64,000 bases of DNA, from the NCBI RefSeq assembly GCF_007845675.1, contig NZ_VOBR01000029.1, forward strand, positions 1 to 64,000, in the 5' to 3' direction. The position numbers and the translations under genes are program-made. A model generated the notes under the pieces. The model made no database searches, was not told the DNA's origin, and saw only the letters and a program-made list of their open reading frames with translations. The stretch is from Lentzea tibetensis (lineage in GTDB: Bacteria > Actinomycetota > Actinomycetes > Mycobacteriales > Pseudonocardiaceae). Within the stretch, counting starts at the first letter, position 1. Each line of letters begins with the position of its first letter. Positions 55,392-63,787 of this stretch are shown one piece after another.

Positions 55392-55834
55392 GTCTGGAGC
55401 CGATCGACCGGGCGATCCTCAAGGAGCTGGCGGCCGACGGGCGGTGCAGCTTCACCGACCTCGCGGAGCGGGTGGGGCTCAGCGTGTCCGCTGTGCACCA
55501 GCGCGTGAAGCGGCTCGAGCAGCGCGGCGTGCTGAAGGGCTACGCCGCGCGGCTCGACGGCGAAGAGATCGGGCTGCCGCTGACGGCGTTCATCTCGCTG
55601 TTCCCGATCGACCCCGCGGCGCCGGACGACTACCCGAAGCGGCTGGAGCACCTCCAGCAGATCGAGGCGTGCTACTCGGTCGCGGGGGACGCCTCGTACG
55701 TCCTGCGCGTCCGGGTGGCCTCGCCGTCGGCGCTGGAGGACCTGCTGCGGCAGATCCGCGAGGCGGCCAACGTGTCGACGCGCACGACGGTCGTGCTGTC
55801 CACGCCGTACGAGGACCGCCCGCCCGCCGTCTAA
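55388..55834 (+). CDS. Lrp/AsnC-family transcriptional regulator
   Basis: A 148-residue regulator. HTH in RCSFTDLAERVGLSVSAVHQ followed by VKRLEQRGVLKGY; C-terminal RAM/AsnC ligand domain (about 65-140; AFISLFPIDP, CYSVAGDASYVLRVRV). It starts at a TTG that overlaps the peptidase stop (TTGA), so the two are coupled. It may sense an amino acid, possibly one released by the peptidase. Confidence 0.93.
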   Translation: MSLEPIDRAILKELAADGRCSFTDLAERVGLSVSAVHQRVKRLEQRGVLKGYAARLDGEEIGLPLTAFISLFPIDPAAPDDYPKRLEHLQQIEACYSVAGDASYVLRVRVASPSALEDLLRQIREAANVSTRTTVVLSTPYEDRPPAV

Positions 55835-55843
55835 CCAGGCGGT

Positions 55844-56284
55844 CTAACCCAGCCGTGCCCAGGTGTCGAAGAACCTGTCCCACACCTGGGCAGGCGCCAG
55901 CACGAGCACTGCGGCCAGCACGAGCGCGCCCGCGCCGCGCACCCACCAGTTGCGGGCGAACAGCGCCGCGATGACCGCGTAGGCCGAGCCCGCGGTCAGG
56001 AACGCGAGCCACTCCGGCTCCCAGCGCTCGGCGAGCCGGAGCACGAACACCGTGCCGACGATGCCGCCCGCGCCGACCACGAGCCCCCACACCGGCCGCA
56101 GGTACCAGTCCACGTCGTACGCGGCGAGCCCCAGGCACACGTACACCACCACGACCGGGACGCTCGCGAACAGGAACAGCTCGGCGGACTCGGCGGCGAA
56201 CGCCAGCAGGGCCAGCCAGCCGATCGCCGCGTACATCACAATCCCCAGAACCCAGGCCAGACCGACCTGGAGCGCGATCTTCAC
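55844..56284 (-). CDS. Small integral membrane protein
   Basis: About 146 residues with four or five membrane helices (VGLAWVLGIVMYAAIGWLAL, LFLFASVPVVVVYVCLGLAA, WGLVVGAGGIVGTVFVL, FLTAGSAYAVIAALF, GALVLAAVLVLAPA). No family recognised. GTG start at 56284 chosen because the hydrophobic protein begins there (KIALQVG). It ends ten bases from the convergent Lrp gene and is divergent from the GlxA-type regulator. Confidence 0.65.
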   Translation of the reverse strand: MKIALQVGLAWVLGIVMYAAIGWLALLAFAAESAELFLFASVPVVVVYVCLGLAAYDVDWYLRPVWGLVVGAGGIVGTVFVLRLAERWEPEWLAFLTAGSAYAVIAALFARNWWVRGAGALVLAAVLVLAPAQVWDRFFDTWARLG

Positions 56285-56393
56285 CCGGTCAGTCTGGCCG
56301 GTCGGACGCGTCCAGGTGGCCGAATCGGTGGATGGCGGAATCCGAGGGCGACGTGTCATTGCGGCCACCCCACGCCTCCTCCAGGCTGGAGCC

Positions 56394-57353
56394 ATGGGGA
56401 GAGTTCGGGAGATCGTCGTCGTCGGGTACGACGGCGCGGCGCTGTTGGACATGGCGGGGCCGATCGAGGTGTTCCAGGGGGCCAACTTCGGGGTGGCACC
56501 GCGCTACCGGGTCACCGTGGCGTCGCTCGGCGGCGGGCCGATCACGGTCACCGCGGGCGTCCAGATCAGCGCACACGCCGACCTGGCCGACGTCGACGAG
56601 GCCGACACGCTGATCGTCGCCGGCGGCTGGGGCTACGGCGAGGCGGCCCGCACGCCCGAGCTGTGCGCACACGTCAAGCGGATCGCGGCGAGAGCGCGAC
56701 GGGTGGCGGGGATCTGCACCGGCTCGCTGGTGCTCGCCGAGACCGGACTCCTGAAGGGCCGCAAGGCGACCACGCACTGGGCGTTCCTCGACGAGCTGGA
56801 GACCAGCGGCGCCGACGTGGACCGCGACGCGATCTTCGTGGCCGACGGCAACGTCGTCACCTCGGCAGGCGTCACGGCGGGCATCGACCTGTCGCTCGCG
56901 ATGATCGAGCAGGACCACGGCGCGGCGCTCGCCCGCCGGATCGCGCAGTACCTCGTCGTGTTCCTGCAACGGCCGGGCGGGCAGTCGCAGTTCAGCGTCC
57001 GCAGCCGGCTCCAGCCGGTCCGCGACGACGCGCTGCGCGGCCTGCTCGACGAGATCACCAACGACCCGGCGCGCGACTGGACCGTGCCCGCCATGGCCCG
57101 CCGCGCCGCCATGAGCACCCGGCACTTCGCCCGGCTCTTCCCGCAGCACGTCGGCGTCTCACCGGCCCAGTACGTCGAACGGGCCCGCGTCGAGGTCGCC
57201 ACCGAGCTGCTCACCGGCAGCGAACCGCTCGACACCGTCGCGCGGCGCAGCGGTTTCGGGTCCGCCGAGACCATGCGCCGCGCCTTCCTGCGCGTGCTCG
57301 GCGTCCCGCCGGGCAGCTACCGCGCCCGCTTCCAGACGACTGGGGTTGCCTGA
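56394..57353 (+). CDS. GlxA-type AraC-family regulator with DJ-1/PfpI domain
   Basis: A 319-residue regulator. The N-terminal DJ-1/PfpI-like sensor domain (about 5-190) has the nucleophile-elbow region VAGICTGSLVLAETGLL. The C-terminal AraC HTH pair (about 215-315) reads WTVPAMARRAAMSTRHFARL and LDTVARRSGFGSAETMRRAF. It most likely controls the next gene, a stand-alone DJ-1/PfpI protein that starts right after it. Confidence 0.94.
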   Translation: MGRVREIVVVGYDGAALLDMAGPIEVFQGANFGVAPRYRVTVASLGGGPITVTAGVQISAHADLADVDEADTLIVAGGWGYGEAARTPELCAHVKRIAARARRVAGICTGSLVLAETGLLKGRKATTHWAFLDELETSGADVDRDAIFVADGNVVTSAGVTAGIDLSLAMIEQDHGAALARRIAQYLVVFLQRPGGQSQFSVRSRLQPVRDDALRGLLDEITNDPARDWTVPAMARRAAMSTRHFARLFPQHVGVSPAQYVERARVEVATELLTGSEPLDTVARRSGFGSAETMRRAFLRVLGVPPGSYRARFQTTGVA

Positions 57354-57354
57354 A

Positions 57355-57960
57355 ATGGACATTGCCTTCGTGCTCTACCCGAACATGACCGCGCTCGACC
57401 TGGTCGGCCCGTACGAGGTGCTCGCGAGCATCCCCGGCATCCGGTCGCACTTCGTCGCCGAGACGCGCGACGCGGTCAGCGCGGACCGGGGCCTCACGAT
57501 GGTGCCGACGACCACGTTCGCCGAGATGGACCGCGCGGATGTTGTCGTGGTGCCCGGCAGCGGCCACTGGAAGGAAGCGCTGGAGCAGCAGCCGATGATC
57601 GACTGGCTGCGGAAGGTCCACCCGACGACCAAGTACACGACGTCCGTCTGCACCGGCTCGACCCTGCTCGCCGCGGCCGGACTGGTCGACGTCGCCACCA
57701 CCCACTGGGCCGTCCGGGACCTGCTGGCGTCGCAGGGCGTCGAGGTCAGCACCGACCGCGTCGTCGAGTCCGGCAAGGTGATCACCGCGGCCGGCGTGTC
57801 GGCGGGCATCGACATGGCGCTCCGCCTGGTCGCGATGGAGTTCACCGACGCGGGCGCGAAGACCGTGCAGCTCGCCATCGAGTACTTCCCCGAGCCGCCG
57901 TTCACCCAGGACGAGATCGGACCGGAGATCGCGGAAGGCCTCAAAGCGCTTCTAGGCTGA
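57355..57960 (+). CDS. DJ-1/PfpI-family protein
   Basis: A 201-residue stand-alone DJ-1/PfpI domain of the isonitrile-hydratase-like branch (InhA/ThiJ). The reactive Cys lies in TSVCTGSTLLAAAGL; DLVGPYEVL and THWAVRDLLASQGV are the family's flanking motifs. It begins one base after the regulator's stop codon. Substrate unknown; the family includes isonitrile hydratases and glyoxalase-like enzymes. Confidence 0.9.
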   Translation: MDIAFVLYPNMTALDLVGPYEVLASIPGIRSHFVAETRDAVSADRGLTMVPTTTFAEMDRADVVVVPGSGHWKEALEQQPMIDWLRKVHPTTKYTTSVCTGSTLLAAAGLVDVATTHWAVRDLLASQGVEVSTDRVVESGKVITAAGVSAGIDMALRLVAMEFTDAGAKTVQLAIEYFPEPPFTQDEIGPEIAEGLKALLG

Positions 57961-57965
57961 GCTGC

Positions 57966-58637
57966 ATGGATCTCACCACGGCTCACCTCGCCGACGCCTG
58001 CATCCGCGCGGGCGTCCCGGTGCGATGCGCGTCCCTGACCTCCGTCGAACCCGGCCACCGCGTGAGCGGACGCGTGCTCCCGGCAAGGCACGTGGGCAGC
58101 GTGGACGTGTTCCTCGAAGCGTTCGAGACCGCGGAACCCGGTGACGTCCTGGTCGTCGACAACGACGGCCGGACCGACGAGAGCTGCGTCGGCGACCTGG
58201 TCGTGCTGGAGGCGCGGTCGGCCGGGCTCGCGGGTGTCGTGATCCGCGGCCTGCACCGCGACACCGCGGACATCAGGGCGATCGGGCTGCCGGTGTTCAG
58301 CGCGGGCACCATGCCGACCGGTCCGCTCAGCATCCGCGCACGGCCGGAGGACGCGCTCGAGCGCGCGTCCTTCGGCGAGTGGACGGTCAGCCGCGAGGAC
58401 GTCGTCTTCGGCGACGACGACGGCGTGGTGTTCGTGCCCGCGGCGCAGCTGGACCGGGTGATCGAGCTGGCCGAGGGCATCCGCGACACGGAACGCCGCC
58501 AGGCCGAGCTGATCCGCGACGGCGAGTCGCTGCGCAGCCAGGTCCGCTTCGACGCCTTCCTCAAGCGCCGCGAGCAGAATCCCGGCCTGACGTTCCGCGA
58601 CCACCTGCGCGCCGTGGGCGGGGCGATCGAGGAATGA
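57966..58637 (+). CDS. RraA-like protein (HMG/oxaloacetate aldolase family)
   Basis: A 223-residue RraA/demethylmenaquinone-methyltransferase-fold protein. The anion-binding stretch PGDVLVVDNDGRTDESCVGD and GLAGVVIRGLHRDTADIRAI contain the conserved Gly, Arg and Asp of the aldolase branch; FGDDDGVVFVPAA is also diagnostic. It may cleave 4-hydroxy-4-methyl-2-oxoglutarate-type acids or decarboxylate oxaloacetate. It starts five bases after the DJ-1 gene and overlaps the next gene (ATGA). Confidence 0.85.
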   Translation: MDLTTAHLADACIRAGVPVRCASLTSVEPGHRVSGRVLPARHVGSVDVFLEAFETAEPGDVLVVDNDGRTDESCVGDLVVLEARSAGLAGVVIRGLHRDTADIRAIGLPVFSAGTMPTGPLSIRARPEDALERASFGEWTVSREDVVFGDDDGVVFVPAAQLDRVIELAEGIRDTERRQAELIRDGESLRSQVRFDAFLKRREQNPGLTFRDHLRAVGGAIEE

Positions 58638-59245
58638 CCGGCGTGCAGCTCACCCGTGTCCGGGTCACCCGCGACAGCGTCGCCATGGGCGACGACACGA
58701 ACGCGCCGCACCTGATGTTCCTCGAGCTGCTCGGCGACCCCACGATCGAGATCGCCGTGCGGAACGTGCTGGAATGTCCTTATCTGGCCACGATCCAGGG
58801 CGGTGAGGCCACCTGGCTCGTCGTCGCGGACGGGACCGTCCACGCCGTGGTCGCCCAGCAGTGGGAGGCGCCGCGCTGGATCACCGGCCGGGACGTCCGC
58901 GCGCCCGCCGAGATCCACTTCCGCTACCTGCGGCAGGAGGATCCCGAAGCGGTGCTGGCCCAGCAGCTCGTCGACGCGGTGTCGCCCGAGGACGTCACCG
59001 TCACGATCTCCCGCCCGCACGTCCGCGGGTTGTTGATCACGTGCCGGCTGGGAGAACGCGAGAAGGACGTCCACGGCGAGCTGCTCGTGACGGGCGACCA
59101 CGAGTGGTCGATCATCAAGAGCACCCTCGTGGACCACTGGACCCGGCCACCCGCGGACCCGATGAGCAACACGGAGGCGAGAGTGCTCGTCACCGCCGTG
59201 GTGCAGCGGCTCAAGGACGAGGGGATCCGGGTGCGGTGGGACTGA
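58634..59245 (+). CDS. Hypothetical protein, last gene of the GlxA-DJ-1-RraA set
   Basis: A 203-residue soluble protein of no recognised family. It is predicted to be mostly beta with alternating charged and aliphatic residues (VQLTRVRVTRDSVAMGDDTN, PHLMFLELLGDPTIEIAVRN, VHGELLVTGDHEWSIIKSTL). The start overlaps the RraA stop (ATGA), so it belongs to that operon. Its last 35 bp overlap the convergent ATP-grasp gene. Confidence 0.7.
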   Translation: MTGVQLTRVRVTRDSVAMGDDTNAPHLMFLELLGDPTIEIAVRNVLECPYLATIQGGEATWLVVADGTVHAVVAQQWEAPRWITGRDVRAPAEIHFRYLRQEDPEAVLAQQLVDAVSPEDVTVTISRPHVRGLLITCRLGEREKDVHGELLVTGDHEWSIIKSTLVDHWTRPPADPMSNTEARVLVTAVVQRLKDEGIRVRWD

Positions 59246-60590
59246 CCGCGCCCAGCGCGGCTTCCAGGCCGTCCAGCACGGCGATGCAGTCGCGCCGCAG
59301 CGTCTCCGCGTCCTGAGCGGTCACCACGAAGAGCCCCAGCCAGTTCCGCGACCCACCGGACGTGTCGTACACCGGAACGGGGTCGCCGACCGGCATGGAG
59401 AACGCGGGCACCTGCTCGATCGCGCTGCCCGGCGACAGGATCGCCGACCAGTCGACGAGGTCGGGCCGCCACAACGGCGTGGTGCGCCAGGGGTTTCCGG
59501 CCGCGTCGGTCGGGATCACCGCGACGGACGCGGCGGCCCGGCCCGCGGTGACGTGCATGCGGGCCGGATAGTCGACGTCCCGGCCGAGCAGCTCGTCGGC
59601 GAGCATCGCGATCGGGTCGATGCCGAAGACCTCCTCGATCTCCCGCGTGATCATCACACCGCCGAACCGGGCGCCGGTCTCGATCACCGTCACCGAGCCG
59701 TCCGCGCCGAGCTTGATCTCGGTGTGCGTGCCGCACGTCCCGAGCTCCAGTGCGTCGACGGCCTGCCGCGACACGTCCTCGATCCTGCGCTGCAACGGTT
59801 CCGGCAGCACGCAGGGAGCCGTGCTGCCGACCTCGGTGAACGGCGGGATCACCGGCAGCCGCGCGGTGATGCACAGCGGGCGGTACACGCCGTCCGCGAC
59901 GATGCCCTCGACGCTCACGTAGTCGCCGTAGCCGGGGGCGTCGTACCAGCCTTCGGTGGTGCCGCTGAAGATCTCCTCCACGAGCAGGTCGGCGTCGGTG
60001 CCGGACTGGTACAGCTCGTTCATGCCGACCTCGCCGCCCAGCCGCAGCGCCTCGCCGACCTCGTGCCACGCGGCGGGCACCTCGGCCGGGTCGTTCAGCA
60101 CGAGCTGCGCCACGGAACCCGCGCCCCAGGCCGGTTTCAGCAGCACGGGCGGTGTCAGCGAGGTGACGCCGACGCGCAGGTCCTCTTCGGACTCGACGCG
60201 CCGGAACCGGGGGATCGGCACGCCGGCCGCCTGCCACGTCTCGCGCATGAGCCGCTTGTCCCGCGCCCGCACGACGTTCGCGCTCGCACCGCGCTGGCCG
60301 AGTCGTTCGGCGACGTGCGCGACGAGCAGCACGGCGAACTCGGACAGCGTGATCACCGCGTCCGCGCCGATGGCCGCGGCGTGCTCGGCGACGAACTCGA
60401 CGAGCTCCTTGCCGCGCGGCGCGTCGAACGCCTCGGTGATGCTCGCGCACACCGGCCGCCACTGGTCGACCGCCGTGTCCGGCAACGGCATCAGCGCCAG
60501 CACGTGCAGCTCGGCTCTCCCCGCGATGCGGGGGAACGAGTGCTCCAGCGGCGGGCCGCCCTTGACGTACAGGTAGAGGATCTTGGTCAC
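59211..60590 (-). CDS. ATP-grasp enzyme (carboxylate-amine ligase type)
   Basis: A 459-residue ATP-grasp protein. The pre-grasp domain spans about 1-110; the central domain has RARDKRLMRETWQAAGVPIP, VLLKPAWGAGS (nucleotide-binding Lys), LLVEEIFSG and the Mg site THTEIKLGADGSVTVIETGA followed by RFGG. This matches ligases such as those making dipeptide-like natural products. GTG start overlaps the transporter stop (GTGA), so it is the third gene of a coupled operon with a dikinase-like phosphotransferase and an MFS transporter. Confidence 0.88.
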   Translation of the reverse strand: MTKILYLYVKGGPPLEHSFPRIAGRAELHVLALMPLPDTAVDQWRPVCASITEAFDAPRGKELVEFVAEHAAAIGADAVITLSEFAVLLVAHVAERLGQRGASANVVRARDKRLMRETWQAAGVPIPRFRRVESEEDLRVGVTSLTPPVLLKPAWGAGSVAQLVLNDPAEVPAAWHEVGEALRLGGEVGMNELYQSGTDADLLVEEIFSGTTEGWYDAPGYGDYVSVEGIVADGVYRPLCITARLPVIPPFTEVGSTAPCVLPEPLQRRIEDVSRQAVDALELGTCGTHTEIKLGADGSVTVIETGARFGGVMITREIEEVFGIDPIAMLADELLGRDVDYPARMHVTAGRAAASVAVIPTDAAGNPWRTTPLWRPDLVDWSAILSPGSAIEQVPAFSMPVGDPVPVYDTSGGSRNWLGLFVVTAQDAETLRRDCIAVLDGLEAALGAVSPTAPGSPRP

Positions 60591-61756
60591 CTCGAGCGCT
60601 CCTTCGTGCGGACCAGGTGGATCGTCGTCGCGACGACGGCCATGAGCAGGACCGTGCCGATCGCCGCGTGGAGCAGGAAGTCGTTCATCGCGCCGCGCGA
60701 CAGGTAGCCGCCGAGCGCGAAGATCACCAGCGAGCACACGGCCCGGTCGATCAGCGACTCCATCGACAGCAGGGTCGCGCGGCTGCGCGGGTCGGTGATC
60801 GCGTCGTTGACCAGCTGCCGCTGCACCGGGAACGACAGGCCGGACGCCAGCGAGAACACGCACAGGCACACGACCACGCCGACGATGCCGAGCGGCACCA
60901 GCAGCGCCAGGCACACGGCCATCACGACGGTCAGCAGGAACACCGCGCGCAGGTCGCTCACCTTGCGCCGCAACAGCCCCGGCCGCGCCGCACCAGCCGC
61001 CTCGAACAGCGTCGTCACGGCCATCAGCACGCCGAAACCGGCCACCGGCAGGTGTTTCGCGTCCAGCACCGGCTGGAACAGGTTGGCCTGCAGGATGCGC
61101 ACCAGCGTGAAGATCGCGACGCCCTGCACCATCAGCAGCGCCAGCAAGGGCGACGCGCGCAGCACCCGCCACGCCCGCGTCACGGCGATCTGCTCGTGGC
61201 GGTGCTCGCCCGGCGGCAACGGCGGCAGCCGCAACGCGAAGAACAGCGCCACCAGCGTCGCCGCGGCGGACAACAGGTACGGCGACGTCGCGTGCCACTG
61301 CATCAGCACACCCGCGGCGGGCAGGCACACGACGCGGCCGATGAGGCTGTACGCGCGCGCACCGCCCTCGGCGTTCTTGTACTCGTCGTCTCGGCCGGTG
61401 CGGTGCAGGTACTCGTACAGGTACGCGCTGCCCGCGCCGGACGTGAACGAGTACGCCAGCGCGATGAGCAGGAAGTGCGACAGCATGCCCCAGTAGTTCT
61501 GGACGAACACCGGAACGAGGTTCGCGATCGTGATCGTGATCGCGCCGAGCTGGAGGAACCGGCGGTAGTCGAACCGGTCGGCCAGCGCCCCCGTCGGCAC
61601 GTCCAGCAGGCAGAACGCGACGTAGTAGATGGCCTGGATGCCGAAGATCTCCTGGTCGCTCAACCCGATGTCGCGCTGGTAGAGGTAGAAGATCGGCAGC
61701 CACCACAGCAGCCCGTTGCACAGCTGGAACGCCTTGTACAGGCGGATCACGTTCAC
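60587..61756 (-). CDS. MFS transporter
   Basis: A 389-residue membrane transporter with 12 predicted helices. The A-like motif between helices 2 and 3 reads DVPTGALADRFDYRRFLQLG; the second half repeats it weakly (GLLRRKVSDLRAVFLL). Likely an exporter for the product of the flanking enzymes. GTG start overlaps the upstream stop and its own stop overlaps the ATP-grasp start (GTGA at both ends). Confidence 0.92.
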   Translation of the reverse strand: MNVIRLYKAFQLCNGLLWWLPIFYLYQRDIGLSDQEIFGIQAIYYVAFCLLDVPTGALADRFDYRRFLQLGAITITIANLVPVFVQNYWGMLSHFLLIALAYSFTSGAGSAYLYEYLHRTGRDDEYKNAEGGARAYSLIGRVVCLPAAGVLMQWHATSPYLLSAAATLVALFFALRLPPLPPGEHRHEQIAVTRAWRVLRASPLLALLMVQGVAIFTLVRILQANLFQPVLDAKHLPVAGFGVLMAVTTLFEAAGAARPGLLRRKVSDLRAVFLLTVVMAVCLALLVPLGIVGVVVCLCVFSLASGLSFPVQRQLVNDAITDPRSRATLLSMESLIDRAVCSLVIFALGGYLSRGAMNDFLLHAAIGTVLLMAVVATTIHLVRTKERSR

Positions 61757-63690
61757 GCGTAGGGCCGCAGCTGCAACAGGTGGAAGTGCTCGGCGTCGGC
61801 GGCCCACTCGATGTCGACCGGCTGGCCGAACCGGTAGTCCGGGGAGAAGTGCGACTGCAGCAGCCTGCCCGCGAGCGCCAGCTGCTGGAGCCGCAGCTTG
61901 GTCTTGTCGTCCACATCGGACTCGGCGGCGCCGAGCGACACGGTCCGCCCACCGCCCTCGACGGTGTTGAACAGGTACTGCAACGGCGCGTCGCCGCCCT
62001 CGACGACGTCGGTCACCTTGGGCGAGACGTTGAGGTAGACGTTGCGGAAGTCGTTGCGGTTCATCGGGTTCGTCGTGACGAGCACGCCGCCGAAGTCCGC
62101 GCGCACCTGCTCCTGGATCACCACGCCCATGAAGGCGTCGTCCAGCGAGATGCCCGCCTGGGCGCGGAGCTTGCTGCTGCGCGTGGACACCAGCGACGCC
62201 CAGACCTCCTTGATGCTGCTGAAGATCCCGCGCGCGTCGCTCACGTGGTTGACCGACTCGTAGATGCCCGCCGCGGAGAACCCGGCCAGGTCCTCGGCGT
62301 TCGACGAGCTGCGCACCACGAACGTGCCGACGCCGGACAGGTGCCGGATGATCGCCTCGTCGACGAGGTTCAGCAGGTCGTCGGGGAACCGGGTGGCGCG
62401 GATGAGGTTCTGCAGCTCCACGCAGATCGCGTCGACCTGGGGCACGTCGACCTCGAGCGCGAACTTCAGCTTGCCGATCGTCTGCTGGATGCGCGGCGAC
62501 GACTGGAGGAAGCGCTGGTGCAGCGAGAACGGCAGCGCGATGCCACGCGGGACGCGCACGTGCTCGGCGAACAGCGCGCGCGCCGCGTCGTCGATCCCGG
62601 CCTCGTCGGTGTCGAGCAGCCGCGCCAGGTAGGACAGCAGGTTGTCGCGCGGCGGCCGGGCGATCCGGTAGAAGCCGAGCCACCGGTTCGAGCCGGACGC
62701 GGCGACCTCGCACAGCTCACCGAGGTTCGCGGCCTTGGTGCCGTAGCGGACGTGGTCGCGCCAGCCCAGCTCGGCGAGCGGGAGGATCCGGCCGGACTCC
62801 GCCTCGGGCTCGTCCAGCGTGATGGCCGTGGCCAGCCAGGACGGCTTGGCGTCGGCCGACGCGGGACGCTCGATGGGCTCCAGCACGATCCCGGTGCCGT
62901 TGGCGTCGACCTCGTAGCGCACCCACTCGCCGTCGAGGGCGACGACCTCCTCCAGCACGCCGACCTGGATGGCGTTCGGGATGCCCCATCCGGACGCGAG
63001 CACGTTCGTGTGCGAAAGAGGCGTGGTGTGCTCGGAGTTCACGATGCCGGCGAGCCGCGGAATGTCGTCCGGCACCCGGTGCATCACGATGATGTCGTGC
63101 CACTCCGGCCGTTGCGCAGCGTGATATTCGTCGTCCGTACGGAAGACTCGCAGCCGCCCTTCGGTCGTACCGGGATTGAGCGGTACGAACGGCGCAGATG
63201 AGAAAAGCTCATGACTCAGCACACGGGGGAGCTCATCCGCCGGTATGCCCGCCACGTGCGTTTCTTGCAGGTGGTTGGCAGGTTTGAGGAGGATCGGCAG
63301 GCTCGGATCGACGTGTTCTCGCACGAACGTGTAGAAGTACTGGAGCATTTCCGCGGTCATCGTGTCCGCTTCGACCGTTTCCAGCGAGAAGAATCGCCGG
63401 TCACCGCCGTGCAGTGCGAGGATGCCCAGGCAGAACCTGCGGTCGGGCCGGTGGTAGACCTCGTAGTTGAACTGGTCGAGGGTCCGTTCCAGCTCATCAG
63501 GGGTGATGTGCAGGATCTCGGCCGCGATGTACTTGACGTGAAAGAGGTTCTCGCGACTGTCCATGAAGTGGATGAGAGATGTCTCACGATCCACCACGAC
63601 CTTCACGAACGGATAGCCGCCCAATGTTCCGGACAGCTGTGTGAATGCTGACAATGTCAGCCGTTCGCCGACCAGCGCGGACTCGTTCAC
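61753..63690 (-). CDS. PEP-synthase/glucan-dikinase-like phosphotransferase
   Basis: A 645-residue enzyme. Residues 1-170 are an unrecognised N-terminal domain. A phosphohistidine swivel domain follows (about 200-270), with His227 in TTPLSHTNVLASGWGIP. The C-terminal half (about 316-645) is a PPDK_N-type ATP-grasp domain: TKAANLGEL, FVVRSSSNAEDLAGFSAAGI, GVVIQEQVRADFGGVLV. The PEP/pyruvate barrel is absent. The order His domain then ATP domain is that of glucan water dikinases, the reverse of PEP synthase and rifampin phosphotransferase. It probably phosphorylates a small molecule or sugar. GTG start with TATCTT seven bases upstream (leaderless). Confidence 0.85.
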   Translation of the reverse strand: MNESALVGERLTLSAFTQLSGTLGGYPFVKVVVDRETSLIHFMDSRENLFHVKYIAAEILHITPDELERTLDQFNYEVYHRPDRRFCLGILALHGGDRRFFSLETVEADTMTAEMLQYFYTFVREHVDPSLPILLKPANHLQETHVAGIPADELPRVLSHELFSSAPFVPLNPGTTEGRLRVFRTDDEYHAAQRPEWHDIIVMHRVPDDIPRLAGIVNSEHTTPLSHTNVLASGWGIPNAIQVGVLEEVVALDGEWVRYEVDANGTGIVLEPIERPASADAKPSWLATAITLDEPEAESGRILPLAELGWRDHVRYGTKAANLGELCEVAASGSNRWLGFYRIARPPRDNLLSYLARLLDTDEAGIDDAARALFAEHVRVPRGIALPFSLHQRFLQSSPRIQQTIGKLKFALEVDVPQVDAICVELQNLIRATRFPDDLLNLVDEAIIRHLSGVGTFVVRSSSNAEDLAGFSAAGIYESVNHVSDARGIFSSIKEVWASLVSTRSSKLRAQAGISLDDAFMGVVIQEQVRADFGGVLVTTNPMNRNDFRNVYLNVSPKVTDVVEGGDAPLQYLFNTVEGGGRTVSLGAAESDVDDKTKLRLQQLALAGRLLQSHFSPDYRFGQPVDIEWAADAEHFHLLQLRPYA

Positions 63691-63787
63691 GATGCGAAAG
63701 ATACCCGCTGACCTGCACTAAATCCACAGCGTCTCAGCTGGTGTTTTTTCTTGATAACCGGCTCTGGGCTGTAGACAATCGCGAGTC
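63691..63787. promoter_or_regulatory. Divergent promoter region
   Basis: This 97-bp AT-richer gap separates the dikinase-like operon from the glycosyltransferase. Minus strand: TATCTT seven bases before the GTG at 63690. Plus strand: TTGATA (63751-63756) and TAGACA (63772-63777) are a plausible but short-spaced -35/-10 pair. Confidence 0.35.
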
